Assembly: GCA_016169945.1 (NCBI GenBank)
Contig: JADLSH010000286.1
Location: 124,001-188,000, forward strand
From: Trachythela sp. YZ-2020
Taxonomy: Eukaryota; Cnidaria; Anthozoa; Malacalcyonacea; Clavulariidae
Direction: 5' to 3'
Length of the DNA stretch: 64,000 bases
The translations under genes and the position numbers were made by a program. The first letter of the stretch is position 1. Each line of letters opens with the position of its first letter. The notes under the pieces were generated by a model. The model was not told the origin of the DNA, did no database searches, and saw nothing but the letters and a program-made list of their open reading frames with translations. Below are positions 12,099-24,125 of this stretch, in pieces.

Positions 12099-13070
12099 CA
12101 TTCATGATCGGTTTAATCGCTTCACCTGCGTCCGACGTTTTCGCAAAGCAGCGGTGGAAATCTGTGTTTTATGGCAGTTTGTTGTACGAGTTTCGATCCT
12201 GCCCGTTTCATGCATAGAGGAAGAGTTTCTTCATTACTTGAATTATTTTTATTGTCAGAAGTACTGGCCAATAGAGCTGGAGAATGTATCCTAAATCCTG
12301 TATTACTGTATATTTCTACCCAGGCTGAAATTACACTCGCAATGTTTGTCCATATAAAGGTACAAGTAAAAGGTGCGGGTAGCCTTTGGCTTACTTGAAA
12401 AATAGACGTCACTATTTACTAACCGAGAGTGAGGTCTAAACGGTCGAGGTTAGTAAGTTTTGTATTTTGGCATTTTGGCAATTGAGCAGCTATTTGTAAA
12501 AGTGCAAAACATCACAGATTTGGTCACGCGAAAGCAAAGGGAAAGTATAAAGGATAAGATAGGACAAAACTTTATTTTGCTACGCTATAGACACTTCAAC
12601 TGAAGTTGGTTTCCAAGTGGGGCGTAGATTATAAAATACAACAATTATAATACAAATAACTAATTACACACTATAATAAATACAAGAACAGAATATAAGT
12701 ATACTATTTACAAAATATATCATATGGTTAGTAGACGTTAATTATTATTATTATTATTATTTACAAATATTTTACAACGGTAGCCCTTCAGAACACCTAT
12801 GATCTGTTTTTCAAGAGGCCGTTTGAAACTGTTATTACATAATATTCGTCAGGCTAATCGAGGAAATATTCCTATTAAAATAATGAATAGATTTACTATT
12901 TCTCACATTTTCGGGTAAGCTATTCCATATTTTAAATCCACTGTAGCGGAAACATTTTTTGCCATATTCGGTATTTGGACGTGAGCAAAAGCCGGTTCAT
13001 TCTAAATGAAATATCAATATCATTCGTACAATTCCGTCGTACAAATGCATCTGGGTAAGTAAAACACTAC
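12099..13070 (-). repeat. Repeat block copy B (inverted relative to 2961-3844)
   Basis: This is the reverse complement of block A and somewhat longer, with an extra ATT microsatellite at about 12738-12763. On the minus strand it again has the LINE C-terminal residues and the LINE-type 3' end near 12570, then 470 unrecognised bases. Penelope copy 1 starts immediately at its edge. Either the block end is a preferred break point, or the Penelope copy inserted there. Confidence 0.75.
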
Positions 13071-13267
13071 TATACATACAACACGTTTATATAAAATATT
13101 AACTGAGATATAGGGATATTTCATAATTGAATCACAATTTTTCGAAATAGCAGAAAACAATTCGGAAACAAGCTGTTAGTTCAATAATATTTGCCATAGG
13201 CATATTCATTATTTGTTTACTATTAATCAAAGGGAACAAAACTTGATCATAGAATGCTAACCATGGT

Positions 13268-13420
13268 CAGTGGCGTAGCCAGCCCGCCAATTTGGTCCCG
13301 CTATGCAAATTTCAAATCATTATCATTATTCATTTCTTTAGAAATTCATTGTTTTCACCGTCAATGAACACGAACAAATTTGCATAGCGGGACTAAATCG
13401 GCGGGCTGGCTACGCTACTG
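13268..13420. mobile_element. hAT-type MITE, 153 bp, near-perfect palindrome
   Basis: Begins CAGTGGCGTAGCCAGCCCGC and ends with its near-exact reverse complement; the arms run about 45 bases. The 8-bp target duplication ACCATGGT lies at 13260-13267 and 13421-13428, which is the hAT hallmark. It is too short to code. Confidence 0.88.
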
Positions 13421-13733
13421 ACCATGGTCTATTTCCCTTCTTTTTGTATTATTTTAGAAGACATTTGGAGATTTTTCTTGTCCGAAACTTGGCAGTTTTC
13501 TTTGCAAGGCAATGTTAATTGCGTACAGCCCACGTGCAATACGGAAAAGGTCTGCCACGTCAGTAGCCAATCAAATTGCGCGATTTACTAAAAAAATGCT
13601 TGCCATAAAATAACATATAATAGATAATATAGAAATAACAAATATAACTACACTATTTTGACATATATTAAGTCATCTAGAGCAATTATAATACGTTGAA
13701 AAGTTAGCCTCTGTCAGTTCTGTCTTTAATATA

Positions 13734-15811
13734 CTATGTTTCTAAGCTCTTATGTTTTTCTAACTTCCTATATTCAATGCCGAACCATATAATTCCAAAT
13801 AGCCAGCTGATAGTTATACAAAGACAAGTGTACATCATTGGCATTCTGTCAAAGGTTGCACCAGCTATTAAACGACCGAGGATAATGGAGGTATGTACAG
13901 TCATAAATGTAAGACTTTGATAAAATGAGGCACTTTCGACTGGTGTTAGTTTTGATAACAATGAACAGGTCAAGGGAAAGTTTACGAACTGTGCGTTCAT
14001 AATTAACATTGAAACCAATAGAAGATAAGCTGTATTCACTGACATGGTATTGTTCCAGAATAGAGCAAAATAGAATATGATTAAAATGGGGACTATCAAT
14101 GAAACGGCTCCTATAACAAGAAAATTCTTTTCTGAAAGTTTTTCTGCGAGGAGATAAGCTGCAATGAAGAGAACAAACGAGAACAATGAACTGTCGAGGT
14201 AAATTAATTTTACGTGACTAAGTCCCAATCCCAGACGGTGCTTTGCCAATAATGGAACATAAAATGAAATGATATTATAGAGAAACCCAGACAGGAAAAT
14301 GAGATAATATAAACAAAAAACAATTGACTTTGGACAGCCAGTAATATTCCCTTCATATTTGGATAAAGTAATTTCACCATCACTATCATTGTCAATACTT
14401 CGTTGATCTTCTTCAGACTTTTCCGCGAGATCACATGGTAGGAACATCGTAAGAATAAGTAACAAACACCAAATGATTGTTAAAACTACCCCTGGTGAAT
14501 TTCCTGGGTTGATTTTCCAACCTGAAATGTAAAACATCATGTAAGTGCAACTAATATTTGTTAAACAAAGCATATTAACCCGTCCTTTATAACTTTATAA
14601 CAATTGCTCCATACCCATGCAGATGGAAAAAAATTGATTCCGTTTGCGAAGCCGCCCAGCATTACTCATGCCTTGCCTGGTGTACTAAGGCAAGGTATGA
14701 ACTAGAATTTTAAATCAAACATCATCCAATTTCTATTATACGTTGGAGCCAAACGTGAAGCTAGTGAATATCATGCAGAGAAAAAACGCATGTGCGAAAG
14801 CTAGGGAGAGTTTCGTCGACTTGGCGCAAAATGAGCAAGAAAAATCCTTCTCTTTATCTAAGAGCTTCATTCAAACATGATTTTCTGGATATAGGCATGG
14901 CTATTTACATTTAGTTGTAAGGAAAGTTCGAGGGGTATCAGTTTTTGTATTCTCAAAAATGGCAAATGCTTGATCGTGCGAAGAAAACGTCGATCTTAAA
15001 CTCCGAAAAGAGTTTTTGACGGTATTGAAGTCTATTTAGTGAGCTTTTAGTCACTATATTAACCGCTATAAAACGTGAATAAATCGATGTTTCTCAAGTG
15101 ATGTTATTTTCGGCATCGTGCTTTCATGGCGGACAGGGTGAGCGGCTTCAAATAATCAGTAGGCTTCAAAATTTTCGTTCCAGTCCCTTTAGTGTTCAAC
15201 GCCATGGCGGGCGATGGTGGTTATCTTCTATGGGATATTAGTAGCCACGCGATTTAAGATGTTTGCATTATCCAGGAATTAAAATTGTAGGGGAATGTTT
15301 CCCCCCGACCAGTCGGTTAGACACCCCAATAAAAGAATATCTCTATATCTATTTACTAACCTAATATATCGAGGTTGAATGTAAGAAGACTGCCAATTGT
15401 TGGACCACATATTGAGCCAATACAGAAGAGACCTTCGAAATATAGAAATGCTTTAGCACGATTTCTGTTGGTAGTGCATTTTGTCACGGCACCATAGAGC
15501 ACTCCAACTGTTCCTTCACCTATACCACTTATAAATCTTCCAAACAAAGGGAAGTAACCATTAACAGGAATCGAGTAAAGGAGATTACCAAATAATTTCA
15601 CTAAACCACACATGAAAACGATGGCCTTTGATGCTTGAAATTTGTCCTCCAGAAATCCAATAAATGGCGCGAAAAGCAAGGTTCCTGTTGAATAAGCAGC
15701 TAGGGTTAAACCAAGGAATACATTTGACTCTCCAAGATACTTCATGTAATACCATGCAGTTGGTTGGATTAGGAATTCTTCCGCTCCATCCGCCAGGAGG
15801 CGAAAAGACAA
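13734..15811 (-). CDS. MFS transporter copy 1 (two exons seen, 5' end missing)
   Basis: Exon A is 15811-15361 and exon B is 14521-13734. The donor TTAG|GTTAGT and acceptor TTTCAG|G join in phase to give DILG-WKINPGN; the product is 412 residues from the Met at 15811. Exon A carries about five hydrophobic segments, the loop FIGFLEDKFQASKAIV (equivalent to the MFS loop 2-3 motif) and FGRFISGIGEGTVGVLYGA. Exon B adds an acidic cytoplasmic loop (KSEEDQRSIDNDSDGE) and six to seven more segments, ending KHKSLET. The total fits a 12-segment MFS carrier. Exon A resembles the MFSD8/SPX-MFS group, but substrate and subfamily are uncertain. The frame stays open upstream of 15811, so a 5' exon is probably missing; the splice acceptor seen in copy 2 (TTTTACAG) is TTTTACAT here. 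Confidence 0.8.
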
Positions 15812-15982
15812 ATAGACGAAAACTAGTTTGTTCAGTGATGTAAAATTGATTTGAAAACCGTTCGTGAATGGTCTATAAAATCATAAAATGAGGATGAACA
15901 AAGTTGAGAATACTGACAACAGACAATACAGTATTATTCTACATTCTATTAAACTACGTAACCTGTTCCAGAACTGTTCTGA

Positions 15983-16281
15983 CAGGGCCGCACAGAAACA
16001 TTTGGGGGCCCGGAGTAAAATTAACTTTGGGGCCTTAGTTATTTTCCATCGTCAAAGATCTTTGGTGTGATGTGCTTGTATACAATACTGATTTACATAC
16101 CCTTGAACTTCTGGATTACGTTTTGAAATCTAGGAGTTCTCAGAAATGGCAAATTCCTGCATTCTGAGAGACTATTTATAGTAAAATATATCCATATTTC
16201 ACTTAATTTCTATTTGGGGCTTCCCTTTAGTTGGGGCCCCCGGGAAAATTGCCCCCTTAATCCCATGTCTAGGCAGCCCTG
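15983..16281. mobile_element. hAT-type MITE (arm 1 copy)
   Basis: Begins CAGGGCCGCACAGA and ends with an inverted CAGGGCTGCC-type terminus, with GGGGCCC-rich subterminal arms. The flanks TGTTCTGA and GGTCTAGA look like decayed copies of an 8-bp GTTCTAGA duplication. The same element sits at 29698-29992. Open frames across it have no protein signature. Confidence 0.7.
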
Positions 16282-16311
16282 GGTCTAGACTATAAGGACT
16301 GAGAGAACTTA

Positions 16312-19198
16312 TTTGCTATTCATATAAACCGTTTTTGGTTGTTAGAAATTCTGTATGATGTATTCAGTATTCAGGGCCGTCGGCAAACTAAAAATATCAC
16401 CATATAAATGAACGATACGTTAAAGGGAGAAATTCTTTATTGTAAATGTTGTCAAAATGTCGTCAAATGATGCATATTGCTAGTAAGTAAAGAAATTCTC
16501 GTCAAATCAAGATGCGATATGGAAGCTGCGTTACGGTCCGTCAGGCGATAAAGTATTTTTGGAGAAAATTTAAAATGCCGCATTTTGTGCTGCTGTTACA
16601 ACATGAACCAAAATAATTTTTTTCGAACTATTTTTGTGTTTTAAGATAATTAAAACTCTGTGTTATTGTTTTGTTAAGTATTGACAGAACAAGTTTTTTA
16701 TTTCTGCATCTTTTTCATGTTCCTTTTTTCTCTAAAATAGGCATGGTTGGGGGAAAATGTTTGGTAGTAAATCCGTAGCTCAGAAATGGCTTCAAATTTA
16801 TGCGGCCTCCTACCACGGTCAGATCGTCACCTGGCCTGTTATTCGTATTGATTTAAGGCGGTTGTCCAACAAATCCTCGTCAACGTAAAGATATGCCGGT
16901 TTCCAAAAATTACTTGTAATTGAGTAGTCAACTAGGAATGACCATACCAGCTGTGGATATACTGACAGGGCCGTCGCGAAGAGGCATAAGCAGGGGGTGT
17001 ATCTCATTTGCTTAGGTTCGTAGTATGAATCTTTTGAAGCATACCGTCCATCCTCTCCTAAGGCCCTCAAATATGCCCGACTCTAATAACCTCCACCTTA
17101 GAAGTACAAATAGCCCTTCCCCTTACGACCAAGTAACACATCTGTTGATTAGATTTACTAATTGGCCTGGAAGTTCACGTCAGATTACTGCGTTCCTAAT
17201 TACTTGCTGCGTTTCGGCTAAATCAATCTATTGATGGAATATAATTTCCATAATATTGATTTCAATTTTTTCCAGTGTACGATATTACAAATTTTGGTGA
17301 TATCCCTTAGAGTTACAGAGTACCTTTGAATTGTTAAATTTCGCCCAAATTTTTTTTAGTTTTTATAAAAGCTTGACTAAGCTTGATGAAAAACCTGCAT
17401 TGGCAAGTGGCGCGAAGGTTTATATTATTTCGGCAGAATAATTTATTGTTTACATCACTCTGTGCCCTTATATGGAACGAATTGTCCAAACAAATTACCT
17501 TTTCTGTAATCTCATTGGCTGAAAGCTGCTGTATATAATTATTGCCTGGCGTGAAAGCCATTGAGTGAAAAAATCCGCGAAATCGCAGTTATATATAAAT
17601 TCGATTTTCCAGATTAAAACTACTTATTTTTAAAACACTAATGCTGCGACCGATTTTAACCCATGTTTCTGAAATTTACTGAGCATCAAGCTGCAAATCT
17701 CCGTTTCAAAAGCGTGTCGGGTTTTCCAGTCTCTATTTTAAATATTTATTGAGCTACAGACAAGTTTTCAAAAATATAATATAACCCTCAAAGAAATAGC
17801 TATTGCAAGTGAACGGCGAAATAAATAGAACACAACTTTCTGATATAAAATAATTCTTCATGTAGTTATCAACATTTGGCAAAAATCAGATCAATATTAA
17901 GCGCGCAGTAACGATTCTCTTAAGAGAGCCGCATAGGGTGTCCTGTACAGGATGTCCTTAAGGTTAGCGTAATGATTGCGGTCATGATGAAAGAGAAATA
18001 TATTCGCAAAGCGGCGTCTCCTCAAATATCTTAAACTAGAAGTTACTATCGCAAGTAAAGTGCTGCCTCAACGCCATAGCCTATTGCCAAGGGAAGCCTA
18101 TTCCTGGGAGACTTGAAAAATAAATCCTAGGATTACAGTAACTAATATTATATGAGTTCTGTTGTAACAGACGATTTGAGTTGTATAAGATGTAGGCATA
18201 CATATATTTCTTAAATTCTTGAAATTATATTTAAATACTGTACAGCAGACATCATTACAAATCACCTATTTGAGTATAATTGACAAGGTTTCTACCACAG
18301 TATACTACCATTAGCATACAGTTTGTAGTTAATGTTTTGCACAACTCTGATAAATCATTGGCACTTTATGACTCAGTTGTCTTACTGCAACAAAGCTGTC
18401 ATTGGAATTTCAGATGTCTGAATAAACACCAAAATGTTACATATTAAGAAATGTTTGTTGTTGCTCCATTGTTTATATTGTCTGTATATCTCTAATTGGC
18501 AATCCTGATTAAGAATGCAATATTTTCAAGGAGATCTGTGTGATGTATTAGTTCATTGCACTTGTCCACATACTGTAATTATCATTCAATTATTATTTGA
18601 AATGACCATAGTTTATCTTCCCAACGAACTTGTAATATATCCTATTTATTGTATACCAAATGTTGTGGTAATCCACGATACACAGTTAATGTTCATTCAC
18701 TTTATAGACAATTCCATAAACAGTACATTCACTTCATTGCATACACGGTTTATCCTCATACCGACATACAGCTCTCAGTGCACAATCCTTTGTAGAAACC
18801 ACTAGATTATTTCTTCAAGTCATGTAGTATACTAGTATTTCCATTAAATCAAATGTAGCATGTGATCATAGCATAAAATTCATAAATAGTTCCAAAGGTT
18901 GATGAGATTCTGTATTGAATATGCTTTAATTCACCAAAGAACAGTTGCTTTGTTGACGAATTGACAGTCCAATTTTTGTTGGCTGTGTTGACAAATTGTT
19001 ACTTGTTGCTTGTTGCTGCCAGACATTGTGCTTTGAATTATACTGTGTTCATCAGAATTATACAAATCTACAAGAAAAAATGGTTTTGTTAGTATGCATA
19101 ATTTTCAAACACAGATGGGTGATTAACAAGATGGGCACAGTATAATGGGTGGAACATGAACATTGCTAATAGTTTACTGTGAAAGAGATGTTAGAGTA
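16312..19198. other. No recognised gene
   Basis: About 2.9 kb with only short frames on both strands. CAGGGCCGTCG occurs at 16373 and 16966 in the same direction; this is a common invertebrate MITE start, but I could not pair either with an inverted partner. Confidence 0.4.
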
Positions 19199-19618
19199 GC
19201 TCCTTCTTGTTGGGTACTTGTTCTTATCATTTTATCGTAAGTTCAAGGAATTCTGAAACTACTAAATTCGATGTTGTGAGAAGCTAATCCAGTGTCGTGA
19301 AATTGGGGAACAAATGTCTTCATCTATAAGAAGAGGATAATTAGTGGGAGGCTGATTGGAGAGGGGACTAAAGAGAGGATTAACGGTACAGTGGGAAAAG
19401 AAAGAGAAACAAGGCGAACAAACGAAGATAAAAGGACATGTATACATGAATTATAATAAAAGTATTGTTGTGCCCTTCTTCTAAAAAGGAGATGTGGGTT
19501 CAACTCTTTTAGTTTTTACTAAAATAAAAATCCTCTCTTGAAAATGAACAACCACTCCGAGAATAACAATACAGGACAAAAATACAATACCCCTAACAAG
19601 TACCCAACAAGAAGGAGC
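19199..19618. mobile_element. TA-flanked MITE
   Basis: Terminal inverted repeats GCTCCTTCTTGTTGGGTACT (left) and the exact reverse complement ending at 19618, about 25 bases, flanked by TA at 19197-19198 and 19619-19620. This fits a Tc1/mariner-type non-autonomous element. A minus-strand frame at 19262-19447 has no recognisable content. Confidence 0.75.
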
Positions 19619-22017
19619 TACCATTCACCACGTTGCCAAACATCCAATTTTCATACATACAGAATAGTATGTGCTATAAAATAAATTAATGAAGTAGAGT
19701 AGTAGATGTAATTTCATGTGTAAAAGTCAAATGTGTAACACATTTCACTTAGTGATATGTGTACCTATGGCATGGGGTGACCAAGAACCAACTGATGAGA
19801 CAAGAATTCTTGCAGACACCTTATGGGCAAGCTAATGTCCCAGACTGGTTTGACAAACTGCGAAGTGCTATTCAGAGTCAACAAGAACCAGTGTTTTTAC
19901 GCCAGTCTCAGGCCTTCCTGGGAATGGCGTGAGATCCACGCGCACACCTTGACACACGCCAGGGCTTCTGAAGAAGTGCGATTGATTGCACACCTCGATA
20001 AGCTCGATTATGCTACAATGCAAAACAACAAAACTATAATATTTTATCATTTCAGTGCAAATCGCCAGAAATTAGACGTCTTCTAAGCTCTTTTTTTTAG
20101 TGTTTACTTTGTCATATTCTCTGGTAGCTGTGCTTCATATTTTAACATTCTATAACCAGATTTTAGTCTAGTCGCTAACCATTATTAAACACTTTTAAAA
20201 AGCTGTGCGGCCTGCTGACCATGCAGGGAATGAAAAATTGATCACACTCCACTGCACGCCTAGATAGGTCAAGGAGTGTGATTGGTTGCACCCCTACGAT
20301 ATTCTTCCTGGGAAGGCCTGAGTCTGATGTGCATGAAAGCTGATCTATAGAAAAACAACGTTTATCATTGTACTTCTGTCTTTCTGAATGGCGTGCAAAC
20401 ATAAAAAAAACAATGTCTGGCGTAAATCGTCGGTGTATATAAAGAAACGAAATTTCCACTATGGCGTGGCGTTAAATATAAATATATAACCTGCTTTGAT
20501 GTTTGTCATGTCGAAAGAACAGAAAAGGTTACCTGTAATAAAGCAGAAAACGATGTCAAAGATATCAGTTTATTCGATGTATTAAAAGCAAACACACGAA
20601 ATATATATAACACTCAATATAAAATATATGAAATCAGCAGACATTTCCCACTAAACAGACCAGTTCCATACTGAAATCGGCAGTTAGATGATGATTTAAA
20701 TATAAACGAAACATACACTTGGTGATTGCAATAAAAATAAACTTACCTGGAGTTATTTAAATAAAATATTCGACGACAAGACAACGTGGTAGAAGACAAG
20801 GTCACAGAATACAACGACAAATCGACAACGTGCCAGTAAAACATGCGCATTTGAGCAGCTGCTTCTCAGGCGTTTGCCTGACGACTGCCCCCCGTTACTC
20901 CTTGGTTTGCTAACCTTTTAACATATTTCATCCCCTGGACAAAGGTTTGGTCATGGGAATATTAAAACACTCTTCTTAACTCAGTTACTCATCCTTCTTT
21001 GTTTAATATTTTAGACAGAAGGGACAGGGAAGTCAAGATAGTTTGCTGAGAGGGATTTGCACCCTAGTTTATATGTTAAAAGAGGCCATGCAATACAATC
21101 AGTTTTAAGAATTTTCACTGTGTACTGTGTTCACTGCACTACATGTATGTCTTGAATGAAACAGGTAGAATTACCCCTGGAAGCTGGCAAAATGATGTTC
21201 CCACGTTGTTTCCATTATGTAGCAACGTTTCAAATGAGGCGAGAGCCATTTGTGAAGAGTACAAATAGTTTTTAAGAATGAAGGCGCTGTAACGTGCCAA
21301 TGGCGAATGTGTGGATTTGACTAACTTGCTTATATGTTCAGTTTATGTTTTGTTCTTTAAAATTATGTAATTTAGGTAAGCGAGATTCTTGATGTAATCG
21401 TTCACGGAACGGGGCCGGAGTGAACTGAATAATGTGTGAATAGATTAATGTATATGAATGTACTATGATTCTTCTTTTGACTCACTCACTATTCATAACT
21501 AAAGATCTAGAGTTACACTAAATGTAAAAATAGTCATTGTGCTAGGGTAGGAAGAAAAATATTCTACTTAAACGGCAAAATTCGATATTTTGCTAATATT
21601 CTTAACTCAGTATTCAAGGCCGAATACCTGTCCCTTGACAAATAAAATTGTGTGGCATTAAACCAAGGACGGTGGGCCAGTGTGCATTGCTGCTTAATGG
21701 GTTAAATCTATTAAATAAATTATTGACTTGCATGTTCTTTTAAATAGAAGGCTGAGAAACAGGAACAAAAATATTTTATAAATGATTTTGCCTGGCAAGG
21801 CAAAGTGGGTTTTAGTTTATATGATGGTATATAGACCTCCAACTTTGTTTATGTTTTCAGACAGCTAAAGAAGCATGAGTGAATTTTTACAAATTTTATA
21901 CTCTCATGGGTATTTTGGCCTGCCGGAAAATGTAAGCGCACTGTAGTTTAAGGTCTGTAATGTGAATCTGATGGCAAAATATTGTTTGATTCATCTTTAT
22001 GGCAAAAACTATGTATA
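19619..22017. other. No recognised gene
   Basis: About 2.4 kb. Short segments near 19905-19960 and 20290-20330 resemble each other in inverted orientation (CAGGCCTTCCTGGGAA against TTCCTGGGAAGGCCTG), suggesting an old, eroded inverted-repeat element. No coding support. Confidence 0.4.
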
Positions 22018-22407
22018 GGTAATAGCATGGTTTCGAGTGCAATTTGGAAAAAACATGCACGAGTGAGTTTTTCAAAGACTATCAAAATTGCACGAGTCCG
22101 AAGGACGAGTGCTATTTGAGGTCTTTGAAAAACTCACGAGTGCATGTTTTTTCAAATTGCACGAGAAATCATGCTATTACTTATTAATAATATACATGAA
22201 AAAATTTAACACAAAGAGAATCTTTCCAATCGGAATACTTTATGCAAATAACATGAAAAAAAATGTAACAGGAAGAGGTTTTTTCTAGTCAAAAATGAGT
22301 GCAAATTTGCACTATATTTCCTTTTTTCTGCACTGTATTTCCTCAAAACTGCACCGCTCTCAGCCAATCAGAATTGAGAAATATTTTCATGTATATTATT
22401 AATACCA
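22018..22407. mobile_element. Foldback MITE with terminal hairpin 1
   Basis: 22019-22180 is a near-perfect palindrome of two 60-75 bp arms (GTAATAGCATGGTTTCGAGT against its complement) with CGAGTCCGAAGGACGAG at the apex. The right arm runs into TTATTAATAATATACATGAA, which reappears inverted at 22382-22403. The element therefore has its terminal sequence three times: inverted at the start, then repeated at the right end. CCAATCAGAATT lies just inside the right end. Confidence 0.7.
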
Positions 22408-22549
22408 TTACAGCCCCACATCATGATCAAACAACTGTTCAGCAGTTATTTAAAAAATATATTTTTCAAGTTGCATTATTTCATCATGTTGAAATGCTTT
22501 AATACCTGACTTCAGTCATGTTTATAATCAAACCCAGACAAAAGAGTTG

Positions 22550-23667
22550 ATGATAGATATGTACTTTATGATCGGCGCCCATCTGATGAAGAAGCTGAAC
22601 TTGCTGGTGATGAACTTCTTGCATGATAAGGGTAAAATGAAATTGGGGATTCAGTATGGTGGAAGGAGAATGGAGGCATATGATCTTGTTGAAACTGAAA
22701 CGGTGAAACCATCTGTGGTTCGGACACATTTCCATTCTTTGTAATGAAACCCATTTCAACTTCATGCCAAACATCATTGATTCGTTTTCTTGCTGGTACT
22801 CTTTGCATCGGATTAAATCTTGCAAGAGTCTCTTGGACTACCTGTCCTGGACTTTCATACATGGACAAGAGTCTCTTTTCAGAACATTAACTGCTTGTTT
22901 GAAGAATTCCAATCTGGCTTCAGCTATCTCATTCATCTGATGTTATTCTTTTTTTTGTTTTTTTCCAAGCTGATCGGCTATACTAGCTATATCATTCTCA
23001 TTTTGACTGGATGTAAGAGTTGACACTGAATTGTCAATATCGTTGCACTATTTAGTAAACTGCATCTAATCATAAAACGTCCAAGTCGGCTTGTATACAG
23101 AATCAGTCCCAGTTCTCTTGCTTCCTTCGTCACGTCCCTATCAAAAACTGTTTTCAAAAAATGCCCCTGACGTTTAATATCTTCAATCGTACCTCCACTT
23201 AGCATATCCAACAACTTGTTCAATACATCTCGCAAGTTACGGTCTTTGTACTGTTCCATTTGGTGATCCCAAAGAAAGCTGTGCTCTTTGTAAAAATCAA
23301 TAAGAATTTCGACCTCGTGGGCATCCCATTCTTTTCCGTTTTTATCCTCAATATCTTTTGCCATTTCGTTCTTTAAATACTACATGTCTTTGAATACACG
23401 GAATACAACACCCTCATTTTCTCGCATTCGTTTGATCTCCCTTGTCATGGAAGTTCGAAGACTGTGAAATAATTTCTTAATTTCTTTGACTGACATCCTG
23501 AAATGATTTGCCAAGGTTTGTGTACCTCTACCTTATTTTTGTTTATCTTTATCAATCGCCAATGAAGGGAAATCTTTGAGAGCTAATATTAACTCCTGCT
23601 TCACTGTATGATCTGTGAGTTTACACGAGTCATTTGCGAAATTGGTGTTTTCTGGACTAGCAGCCAT
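22550..23667 (-). pseudogene. Myb/SANT-MADF-like protein pseudogene
   Basis: The minus-strand frame from MAASPENT (23667) reads through TAA at 23535 and TAG at 23382 without changing frame: ELILALKDFPSLAID, then SVKEIKKLFHSLRTSM, then KEWDAHEVEILIDFYKEHSF, LWDHQMEQYKDRNLRDVL and TIEDIKRQGHFLKTVFDRDV. W/F spacing and basic helices fit two Myb/SANT-MADF-type DNA-binding segments, as in host transcription factors and in the accessory protein of Harbinger transposons. After about 23060 it shifts frame; the C-terminal part continues in other frames (QVVQETLARFNPMQ, 22840-22566). No introns are seen, so it may be a transposon accessory ORF or a retrocopy. Two stops and at least two frameshifts make it inactive. 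Confidence 0.7.
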
Positions 23668-23768
23668 TTTGTTTTTCTTGCGGAGAGTGTTGTGTTTATG
23701 GGAACTAGTCAAATAGCGAGTTTTTATTGGCTGCGCAACAAAAACATTGCGAGACAAGTTGCAAGAAA

Positions 23769-23984
23769 GATGTTACACTGTGCAATGCTTTAAAAATGCG
23801 TTGCAGCGTTGCCACGATCGTTGCGAAAAGTAGAACCTGATTCTGCTTGCAACGCTCCTTACAACAAAAATGTTGCGAAACTTGATAATTGCGAGGCATG
23901 TTTCACCTTGCAATTTCGCGTGCAACTTGTGTCGCAACAAAATTGCGAGACAATTTGCAAGACAAGTTGCATAGTGTAACATCG
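23769..23984. mobile_element. MITE with GATGTTACACT termini
   Basis: Left end GATGTTACACTGTGCAA, right end its reverse complement (TTGCATAGTGTAACATC). The interior is full of short TTGCGA/TTGCAA motifs on both strands. A related but incomplete end occurs at the extreme right of the window (63885-64000). No coding. Confidence 0.65.
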
Positions 23985-24125
23985 TCTCTATGACGTTTCA
24001 GGCTGGCATAATACATGATCACTTCTGTGTGGTGTGGTCGAGAAATTTATGAAAGTTAATGATCTATGAGCACCGTAAATGCTCAAATAATAAATCACTG
24101 TCTTATTAAAATTGTTAGTAATATT

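Larger units (their letters stand above)
13648..16311. repeat. Inverted segmental duplication, arm 1
   Basis: Sequence here matches the reverse complement of 29670-31998 from the region just upstream of the MFS coding exon to just past its stop. Both copies share the hAT-type MITE at their outer end, so that insertion predates the duplication. Arm 1 has about 300 extra bases in the intron (around 14951-15255) between CATCTTAAA and AAACTGATAC. Confidence 0.88.

Noticed and set aside
14210..14434. 74-residue frame antiphase to MFS exon B
   Set aside because: It is a shadow of the MFS coding frame and appears in both copies only because the DNA is duplicated.
16373..16976. Element bounded by two CAGGGCCGTCG words
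   Set aside because: The words point in the same direction and no inverted partner or target duplication was found.
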